Shown piece by piece: positions 1-5,298 of a stretch of 8,136 nt of DNA (position 1 is the stretch's first letter; each line of letters starts with the position of its first letter). Source of the stretch: an uncultured Chlorobiaceae bacterium (lineage in GTDB: Bacteria; Bacteroidota; Chlorobiia; Chlorobiales; Chlorobiaceae). A model generated the notes under the pieces. That model worked only from the letters and a program-made list of their open reading frames with translations. It had not been told where the DNA came from and made no database searches. The translations under genes and the position numbers were made by a program. Location: assembly GCA_903904495.1 (NCBI GenBank), contig CAIVCU010000462.1, positions 1 through 8,136 of the forward strand. The letters run 5' to 3'.

Positions 1-634
1 CCTGCTCAAAGCGCTTGGTGCTGAGTTGGTGTTGACTGCCGGGTCGGAGGGAATGTCCGGAGCAATTAAAAAAGCTGATGCACTCCATGCGGAAAATATA
101 AATTCATTTATTCCGCAACAGTTTAAAAACCCTGCAAATCCCGAAATCCATCGAACGACAACTGCAGAAGAGATATGGAAAGATACCGATGGAAACGTAG
201 ATATCTTTGTCTGCGGAGTAGGTACCGGCGGTACGATTACCGGTGTAGGCGAGGTGCTCAAACAGCGGAACCCTGAAGTAACCATCGTTGCTGTTGAACC
301 GTTCGATTCTCCGGTTATTTCAGGAGGGAAATCAGGCCCCCATAAAATTCAGGGTATCGGAGCCGGATTTATTCCTGAAATTCTGAACACTGAAATAATT
401 GATGACATCATACTCGTAAAAAATGAAGATGCCATGCGCACCAGCCGGGAACTGGCGAGGAGTGAGGGACTTATTGTCGGAATCTCTTCAGGAGCGGCCG
501 TTTATGCTGCTCTGCAGCTTGCACTGCAGGAAGAGAACGCTGGAAAACGTATTGTTGTCATCCTGCCTGATACAGGAGAACGATACCTTTCAACCCTGCT
601 TTTCCAGTTTGATGATGAGCTGTTGAATATGTAA
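1..634 (+). CDS. cysK: Cysteine synthase A (O-acetylserine sulfhydrylase), 3' part
   Basis: Makes L-cysteine from O-acetyl-L-serine and sulfide, using pyridoxal 5'-phosphate (PLP), in the cytoplasm. The reading frame is already open at the left edge (first full codon at base 2), so the ATG at 26 is internal and not the start. 210 residues are visible. The family is usually about 300-320 long, so roughly the first 100, with the PLP lysine and the TSGNTG substrate loop, lie outside. Visible hallmarks, numbered from the first full codon, are the PLP phosphate-binding loop GVGTGGT at 72-78, GIGAGFIP at 118-125, SSGAA at 162-166 (its serine normally contacts the PLP ring nitrogen) and the C-terminal LPDTGERYLST at 189-198. 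CysK is favoured over CysM or cystathionine beta-synthase because of the compact end with no extra domain. No truncation or frameshift is seen in the visible part. Confidence 0.93.
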   Translation, partial: LLKALGAELVLTAGSEGMSGAIKKADALHAENINSFIPQQFKNPANPEIHRTTTAEEIWKDTDGNVDIFVCGVGTGGTITGVGEVLKQRNPEVTIVAVEPFDSPVISGGKSGPHKIQGIGAGFIPEILNTEIIDDIILVKNEDAMRTSRELARSEGLIVGISSGAAVYAALQLALQEENAGKRIVVILPDTGERYLSTLLFQFDDELLNM

Positions 635-678
635 TACAGACGTCGGTGTCACCCTGTTTCCCGCTCTCAAGATCACTT

Positions 679-716
679 TGAGCACCCCCTCCCCCGAAAC
701 GGGGAGGGGGTGCTCA
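679..716 (+). terminator. Strong GC-rich hairpin after cysK, probable terminator
   Basis: A perfect 16-bp inverted repeat (679-694 pairing with 701-716, C5/G5 and C4/G4 blocks) encloses a 6-base loop CGAAAC, 45 bases after the cysK stop. The stem is very stable. The usual T-run is missing (the bases that follow are TATCAG), so this may be a U-less terminator or an mRNA 3'-end stabiliser. The rest of the gap up to 829 is AT-rich and holds no recognisable gene. It should contain the promoter of the following operon, but no convincing -35/-10 pair stands out. Confidence 0.6.
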
Positions 717-829
717 TATCAGTCTGGCTGCAAAGCAATCATGAGATCTTCTTTTTCCGTCAGGACTCTTTTCTGCTGATTATGTATATTGTTGCTACTT
801 ATTTTAATGACTTTTAACTATCTGAAAAC

Positions 830-1297
830 ATGATAGCCAGAATTCAGAATTTTTACCTGTTCCTTGCCGGATTGCTTGCTTTAGGAAGTATGTTTTTACC
901 TTTCTGGAGCTTCAGTGCCGGAAAGATTTTTTTCATTGCCGATTTTGCATCTTTCAGCACTTCCGGCATTATGTATGTCACGGAAAGCTGTTTTGCTGCA
1001 GGAGTATTTTCGCCACTGACGGCTCTGTTTTCGCTTGCAGCTATTTTTCTCTTTAAAAACCGCGCCCTTCAGAGCAAAGTCATTCTGCTTGCCATACTTC
1101 TCTTTCTCGGTGATCTTTTTTCCGGCCTTACGGCAGCACATTTTTTGAACCAGTATTTTCAGGGAATCGGTACCGCAGTAACGCACAGACCTGAAGCAGG
1201 TTTTTATATACTTCTTCCTGAACCCGTACTCTTCATGCTGGCGCTGAAAGGAATTAAAACTGACGAGAAAATTGTCAATGCATACAAACGACTGTAA
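830..1297 (+). CDS. DUF4293-like four-helix membrane protein
   Basis: A 155-residue integral inner-membrane protein of unknown function. Four hydrophobic segments are visible at about residues 7-27, 55-76, 82-102 and 123-140. They are followed by a short charged tail (GIKTDEKIVNAYKRL) that resembles the end of DUF4293 proteins of Bacteroidetes and Chlorobi (typically K/R-x-DE-x-hV-x-x-x-x-RL). The opening MIARIQNFYL also fits that family, whose members are around 130-160 long. The family assignment is by recognition of length, topology and termini, not by a search. The ATG at 830 is chosen because the first helix follows directly; no Shine-Dalgarno sequence is visible. Only 2 bases separate it from pdxA, so it is probably the first gene of a pdxA-ftsE operon, although no functional link to B6 synthesis is known. 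Confidence 0.75.
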   Translation: MIARIQNFYLFLAGLLALGSMFLPFWSFSAGKIFFIADFASFSTSGIMYVTESCFAAGVFSPLTALFSLAAIFLFKNRALQSKVILLAILLFLGDLFSGLTAAHFLNQYFQGIGTAVTHRPEAGFYILLPEPVLFMLALKGIKTDEKIVNAYKRL

Positions 1298-1299
1298 CC

Positions 1300-2313
1300 A
1301 TGCGCATTGTCTGGTCTGCCGGTGATCCTCACGGCATCGGGCCGGAAATCATTCTGAAAAGCTTTCTAAAGCTTGAGCCTTCCCGACATTCATTTCTTGT
1401 TGCCGGATCGTTTACCGTGATGGACTTTTATAGAGATGTGCTTGATCTGCCGGTGAAACTGGAATTGGTTGACAAAGCCTCTTCAATCACGAAGATGGAT
1501 GATGTAAGTTCCGGGGTTCTTCGAGTGCTTAATATCGATGAAGTTGACTCTATAATACCCGGGACTATCTCGGCACAAGCCGGACAAATAGCTATAAAGT
1601 CGATCATAGCTGCGGCTGAACTCTGCCGAGAGGGAGAATGCGATGCACTTGTTACCGCACCGATCCACAAGGAAGCTATTGCAATTGCAGGATATACCGA
1701 TACAGGCCATACAGGGTTACTCGGCAGGATGTTCGGGGTTGCGTCTCCTACCATGATGTTCTTTGACCCCGAACTGAACCTCAAGGTTGCCCTTGCCACC
1801 ATTCATGAACCGCTAGAAAAGATTCCGGATTTGATCCGCAAGATGGATCTTGACACTTTTTTTTCGACACTTGCTCACTCCCTTAAAACCGATTTTGGGA
1901 TAGTCGATCCACGCATTGCGGTGCTCGGTCTCAATCCACATGCTTCAGATGGCGGAGTAATGGGAAAAGAAGAACAGGAGATAATTCAGCCTTGCATCGA
2001 AAGGCTGTCAAACAGTCTCCAGATTGAAGGACCTTTCCCTGCTGATGGTTTTTTCGGAGCAGGAAGCTATAAAAACTATGATATTGTTGTTGCGATGTAT
2101 CACGATCAAGGCCTGCTGCCATTCAAAGTCCTTGCCTTTGAAACCGGTGTAAACGTAACACTGGGTCTTCCAATTGTGCGAACATCACCCGATCACGGAA
2201 CTGGTTTTGATATTGCCGGAAAAGGAATCGCATCTGAACGCAGTTTTTATGAGGCTACGCTGCTTGCCATACAGATAGCCCAAAACAGAAATCAAACTGT
2301 GCCTTTATCATGA
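1300..2313 (+). CDS. pdxA: 4-hydroxythreonine-4-phosphate dehydrogenase
   Basis: Catalyses NAD-dependent oxidation of 4-phosphohydroxy-L-threonine in the DXP-dependent route to pyridoxal phosphate; its product is condensed with deoxyxylulose phosphate by PdxJ. It is a cytosolic, metal-dependent homodimer. The 337-residue length fits the family. Visible motifs are the N-terminal GDPHGIGPEI (8-17, usually GDPAGIGPE), VTAPIHK (118-124), GHTGLLG (136-142), ATIHEPL (166-172), LNPHASDGG (211-219), YHDQGLLPFK (267-276) and RTSPDHGTGFDIAGKG (294-309). By alignment with E. coli PdxA, H169, H214 and H268 should be the metal ligands and H137 a substrate contact. All key residues are present. The ATG at 1300 follows the previous stop by 2 bases and places the first motif at the normal distance. 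The stop overlaps the next gene's start (ATGA). The enzyme supplies PLP, the cofactor of the upstream CysK, but that adjacency may be chance. Confidence 0.95.
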   Translation: MRIVWSAGDPHGIGPEIILKSFLKLEPSRHSFLVAGSFTVMDFYRDVLDLPVKLELVDKASSITKMDDVSSGVLRVLNIDEVDSIIPGTISAQAGQIAIKSIIAAAELCREGECDALVTAPIHKEAIAIAGYTDTGHTGLLGRMFGVASPTMMFFDPELNLKVALATIHEPLEKIPDLIRKMDLDTFFSTLAHSLKTDFGIVDPRIAVLGLNPHASDGGVMGKEEQEIIQPCIERLSNSLQIEGPFPADGFFGAGSYKNYDIVVAMYHDQGLLPFKVLAFETGVNVTLGLPIVRTSPDHGTGFDIAGKGIASERSFYEATLLAIQIAQNRNQTVPLS

Positions 2314-3029
2314 TCTCATTTATCAATGTTGACCTTGAACTGAATAAAAAACCGGTTTTCCAAAATCTGAACCTGACCATTCAGCCTGGAGAGCTTGTCT
2401 ATATTGTCGGTAAAAGCGGAAGCGGTAAAACGACACTGCTTAAGTCGCTCTACATGGATATCCGGCCGAAAAAAGGGGAAATCCGGATTGCAGGATACAG
2501 CTCCCGCACCATTAAAAAACGGCAGATTCCGCTCCTGCGCCGAAAGCTTGGGATTGTCTTCCAGGACTTCCGTCTGCTCGAAGACCGCAACGTGTATAAT
2601 AATCTTGCTTTTGTGCTGCAGGTAACCGGTACCAAGGAGAAGCTCATCAAGGATAAGGTGATGCACGCACTTGCGAGTGTCGGTCTTGAACATTCGGCCA
2701 AAGTAATGCCTCTCAGCTTGTCGGGCGGGGAGCAGCAGAGAATTTCAATTGCAAGAGCACTTGTCCGTGAACCCTTGGTTATTCTGGCTGATGAACCAAC
2801 TGGAAACCTCGACCCTGATACCTCGCTGGAAATTCTGGAATATCTGAAGCGGATTAATCAAAAGGGCATCATCGTCCTTATCGGCACCCATGATTATGAA
2901 CTGGTTCGACACTCGCCGTTCAGAACCCTGCAAATTACAGGGTTGAACCTTGAGGAAACAACTATTGAGCCATCGGCTACCGGGTTCAGACCGGCTACAA
3001 CACCACAATTTACAGCTTTGGCAAGATGA
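2310..3029 (+). CDS. ftsE: FtsE-type ABC transporter ATP-binding protein
   Basis: A 239-residue single ABC ATPase domain. It has Walker A GKSGSGKTT (34-42), Q-loop Q85 in GIVFQDFRLLEDRNVYNN (81-98), signature LSGGE (137-141), Walker B VILADEP (157-163), D-loop NLDP (166-169) and H-loop H194. The 'FQDFRLL..R.V..N.AF.L.VTG' stretch is the FtsE pattern, which favours FtsE over LolD or MacB-like ATPases. FtsE with FtsX normally transmits ATP hydrolysis across the membrane to activate cell-wall hydrolases during division. A tail of about 25 residues after GLNLEE (211-216) lacks recognisable features and runs into an intergenic repeat that contains most of the stop codon. The start overlaps pdxA by 4 bases, suggesting translational coupling. 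No ftsX is adjacent, so the membrane partner must be encoded elsewhere. Confidence is high for an ABC ATPase and moderate for the FtsE name. Confidence 0.85.
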   Translation: MISFINVDLELNKKPVFQNLNLTIQPGELVYIVGKSGSGKTTLLKSLYMDIRPKKGEIRIAGYSSRTIKKRQIPLLRRKLGIVFQDFRLLEDRNVYNNLAFVLQVTGTKEKLIKDKVMHALASVGLEHSAKVMPLSLSGGEQQRISIARALVREPLVILADEPTGNLDPDTSLEILEYLKRINQKGIIVLIGTHDYELVRHSPFRTLQITGLNLEETTIEPSATGFRPATTPQFTALAR

Positions 3030-3068
3030 GATCTCTCCTTGTAGTCGAGATGACAAATAGGAGAGATC
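3028..3068. repeat. Inverted repeat, possible copy of a dispersed intergenic repeat
   Basis: Perfect 10-bp arms GATCTCTCCT (3030-3039) and AGGAGAGATC (3059-3068) enclose a 19-base loop. The left part, from GAGATCTCTCC at 3028 through GTCGAGATGACA ending at 3055, resembles from memory the short dispersed repeats (GAGATCTCTCC...GTCGAGATGACA) common between genes in Bacteroidetes and Chlorobi. The ftsE stop codon (3027-3029) overlaps its first bases. No T-run follows, so it is not a classical terminator, though it may fold at the mRNA end. The hairpin itself is certain; the repeat-family identity is inferred. Confidence 0.5.
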
Positions 3069-3158
3069 GAAATAAGGCTGATGAAAGAAGGAAAGACGAG
3101 ATAACAGCAATCGAACAAAACCGGATAAATAATCCTTAACTTCAGCCTCGAATACATA

Positions 3159-3179
3159 CCGCTTTCAGCGGCGTTTTTT
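3159..3179 (+). terminator. Small rho-independent-like terminator before jetA
   Basis: A 5-bp stem, CCGCT (3159-3163) with AGCGG (3167-3171), around a TTC loop is followed after two bases by T6 (3174-3179). The form is that of an intrinsic terminator, but the stem is short. It would end transcripts from the pdxA-ftsE block and partly insulate the defence operon, or act as a leader attenuator if the jetA promoter lies upstream of it. Confidence 0.45.
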
Positions 3180-3197
3180 ACTACCGAATCAATGATT

Positions 3198-3207
3198 AGC
3201 AGCTGCT
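3198..3207. promoter_or_regulatory. 10-bp palindrome just before the jetA start
   Basis: AGCAGCTGCT is a perfect palindrome that ends 10 bases before the jetA ATG, in the position where a ribosome-binding site would be expected. No purine-rich Shine-Dalgarno sequence is present there. It could be an operator or a small mRNA structure, but a palindrome this short can arise by chance. Confidence 0.2.
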
Positions 3208-3217
3208 GACGACCTTT

Positions 3218-4663
3218 ATGGCTCTCGACTACACTACCCTGAACCTGCTCCGTCAGAACCACCCTGCCTGGCGACTTTTGTGCGCCCAGCATGCGCCGCT
3301 GGTGGCCGGGTTTCTGCATCGGGTGTTTATTGTTCCCAATGTGCGGATACTTTCTCAGGCTGATCTGGTTGAGGCACTGGAAGATGAACTGTTCGCCTTG
3401 CGACAACAACTGGGGGGTGACCAGTTTCCGGGTACAGCGCAAAACTATCTGAATGAGTGGGCCGATAACGAGAAGGGGTGGCTGCGTAAATTCTATCCGG
3501 ACGGTACGGATGAACCTCACTTTGACTTGACTGCGGCAACTGAAAAGGCGCTGGCCTGGCTGGAGGGGTTGACTGAACGTGCTTTTGTCGGTACTGAATC
3601 GCGACTTCTGACATTGTTTGAACTGTTGCGTCAAATGAGTATGGGAAGCCAGACCGATCCTGAAGTCCGGATTGCGGAACTGCAAAAGCGCCGTGACGAT
3701 ATTGATGCAGAAATTGCCCGCATTCTTGCCGGAGAGATATCGCTTCTGGATGATACCGGCCTTAAGGATCGGTTCCAGCAGTTTCTGCAACTGGCACGTG
3801 AATTGTTGACCGATTTTCGCGAGGTGGAACAGAACTTCCGCAAGCTCGATCGCCGGGTTCGTGAACGCATCGCACTCTGGGAGGGAGCCAAGGGAGCGCT
3901 GCTCGAAGAGATTATGGGTGAACGTGATGCTATCGCCGATTCGGATCAGGGAAAGAGTTTCCGGGCATTCTGGGATTTTCTCATGTCGCAATCCCGCCAG
4001 GAGGAGTTGAGCCTGCTTCTGGAAGAGGTGCTGGCCTTGCCGCCGATCGTTTCGATGCGCCCTGATAGCCGTCTGCGACGGGTTCACTATGACTGGCTGG
4101 AGGCCGGAGAACATACCCAGCGGACTGTGGCCCGACTCTCTGAACAGTTGCGCAGGTTTCTTGATGACAAGGCCTGGCTTGAGAATCGCCGCATCATGGA
4201 TATTCTGCATGAAGTCGAAACCCATGCCCTTGATTTGCGCGACGATCTCCCTTCAGGGGGGTTCATGCCACTTGACGGCTCCACAGCGGTTATCGAACTG
4301 CCTCTTGAAAGAGCTCTTTATCGGCCCCCATTCAAGCCATTGATTGCCGGTATCGCTCTGGATGAAGGTGATGCGGAAATAGATACAGCAGTTCTATACG
4401 CCCAGATTGTTGTCGACCGGGCCGAGTTGTTGCGAAACATCCGCATGGAACTGCAGATGCACAGCCAGATTACCATCGGGGAGGTAGTTGAACGTCATCC
4501 GCTGCGTAACGGGTTGGCCGAGCTGGTTGCCTATCTGCAACTTGCCGGGGAGTGGCCCCGGACGGCGGTGGATGAAGGGGCAGAGGAAGAGGTAAGCTGG
4601 CAGAGCGTGACGGGGATAACCCGGAAGGCCACCTTGCCGCGTATTATTTTATTAAGAAACTGA
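3218..4663 (+). CDS. jetA: Wadjet type I subunit JetA (DUF3375, kleisin-like)
   Basis: A 481-residue protein of the DUF3375 family, the kleisin-like (MukF/MksF-related) subunit that bridges the SMC heads of JetC and binds JetB in the Wadjet anti-plasmid complex. Characteristic segments are the N-terminal MALDYTTLNLLRQNHPAWRLL (1-21), WLRKFYPDGTDEPHFDLTAATEKALAWLEGL (88-118) and FVGTESRLLTLFELLRQ (123-139). A long charged helical, probably coiled-coil, stretch runs from about 147 to 225. The C-terminal part contains ITIGEVVERHPLRNGLAELVAYLQLAGEW (418-446), winged-helix-like in style. Length is normal for the family. The start is fixed: an in-frame TAG at 3197-3199 leaves no ATG, GTG or TTG codon before the ATG at 3218. 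No good ribosome-binding site is visible. The stop overlaps the jetB start by one base (TGATG). Base composition is somewhat more G+C-rich than the block upstream. Family and context agree well. Confidence 0.92.
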   Translation: MALDYTTLNLLRQNHPAWRLLCAQHAPLVAGFLHRVFIVPNVRILSQADLVEALEDELFALRQQLGGDQFPGTAQNYLNEWADNEKGWLRKFYPDGTDEPHFDLTAATEKALAWLEGLTERAFVGTESRLLTLFELLRQMSMGSQTDPEVRIAELQKRRDDIDAEIARILAGEISLLDDTGLKDRFQQFLQLARELLTDFREVEQNFRKLDRRVRERIALWEGAKGALLEEIMGERDAIADSDQGKSFRAFWDFLMSQSRQEELSLLLEEVLALPPIVSMRPDSRLRRVHYDWLEAGEHTQRTVARLSEQLRRFLDDKAWLENRRIMDILHEVETHALDLRDDLPSGGFMPLDGSTAVIELPLERALYRPPFKPLIAGIALDEGDAEIDTAVLYAQIVVDRAELLRNIRMELQMHSQITIGEVVERHPLRNGLAELVAYLQLAGEWPRTAVDEGAEEEVSWQSVTGITRKATLPRIILLRN

Positions 4664-5298
4664 TGATGAACCATACAGAGATTGATAGTTCCCGTCCGTT
4701 GTATCCGGCTCAGGAACTCGCCACGGTCGTGATTCCCCTTTTGAAAGGCGTGATCTACGAGGAGGATAGCCCGGCATTATGGAGCGCGTTACTCAACCAT
4801 CTGGCTGGTGTTCGGGATTATGTGGCGGTGCTTGGTCTGGAATTGATTGTTGATGAGGCAGAAGGTTACGCTTTTTTGCGTTCTCAGTCTGAAACCGGAG
4901 CAGAAGGCACAAACACCACGCCCCGCCTTATGGCAAGAAGACAACTCAGTTACCCGGTCAGCCTGCTTTTGGCTCTGCTGCGCAAAAAACTTGCTGAATT
5001 TGATGCCGGTGCCGGAGATACACGCCTGATTCTTTCACGGGATGAGGTCGTTGAACTGATCCGGATTTTCCTCCCCGCCGCCAGCAATGAGGTCCGGTTG
5101 ATCGACCAGGTCGATGCCACGTTGAATAAAATCGCCGAGCTTGGTTTTATCCGCCGTTTGAGGGGAGAAAGGCAGATGATTGAAGTCCGCCGGATTATCA
5201 AGGCGTTTATCGACGCCCAGTGGCTGGCCGATTTTGATCAACGCCTCAACGAATACCTGCAGCGACCTGCACAATCGATGGAGAAAAATGATGAGTGA
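4663..5298 (+). CDS. jetB: Wadjet type I subunit JetB (DUF4194, KITE-like)
   Basis: A 211-residue DUF4194-family protein, the MukE/MksE-like winged-helix (KITE) subunit that associates with JetA in the Wadjet complex. Visible features are an N-terminal helix with VVIPLLKGVIYEED (22-35), W40 and a hydrophobic LNHLAGVRDYVAVLGLELIVDEAEGYAFLR segment (44-73). RRQLSYPVSLLLALLRKKLAEFDA (92-115) and LILSRDEVVELIRIFLP (122-138) follow. The C-terminal part has LIDQVDATLNKIAELGFIRRLRG (146-168), typical of the wing of MukE-like proteins. The start may be the ATG at 4663, overlapping the jetA stop by one base, or the ATG at 4666; neither has a clear ribosome-binding site, which suggests coupling to jetA translation. 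The C-terminal codons overlap jetC. Identity rests on family style plus position between jetA and jetC. Confidence 0.9.
   Translation: MMNHTEIDSSRPLYPAQELATVVIPLLKGVIYEEDSPALWSALLNHLAGVRDYVAVLGLELIVDEAEGYAFLRSQSETGAEGTNTTPRLMARRQLSYPVSLLLALLRKKLAEFDAGAGDTRLILSRDEVVELIRIFLPAASNEVRLIDQVDATLNKIAELGFIRRLRGERQMIEVRRIIKAFIDAQWLADFDQRLNEYLQRPAQSMEKNDE
5280..5283 (+). promoter_or_regulatory. Ribosome-binding site of jetC
   Basis: GGAG inside the 3' end of jetB lies 7 bases before the ATG at 5291 and only 4 before the ATG at 5288, so it favours the second ATG as the jetC start. It is the only clear Shine-Dalgarno match among the gene starts in the window. Confidence 0.5.

Noticed and set aside
789..821. 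Possible promoter TTGCTA / TAACTA before the DUF4293 gene
   Set aside because: The -10 match is poor and would leave almost no leader before the ATG at 830. It does not rise above chance in this AT-rich gap.
2894..4225. Long (443-codon) open frame on the minus strand across the ftsE end, the spacer and most of jetA
   Set aside because: It lies antisense to jetA and the ftsE end, which have clear family motifs. Its translation shows no recognisable domain, and long antisense frames are common opposite genes with this codon bias.
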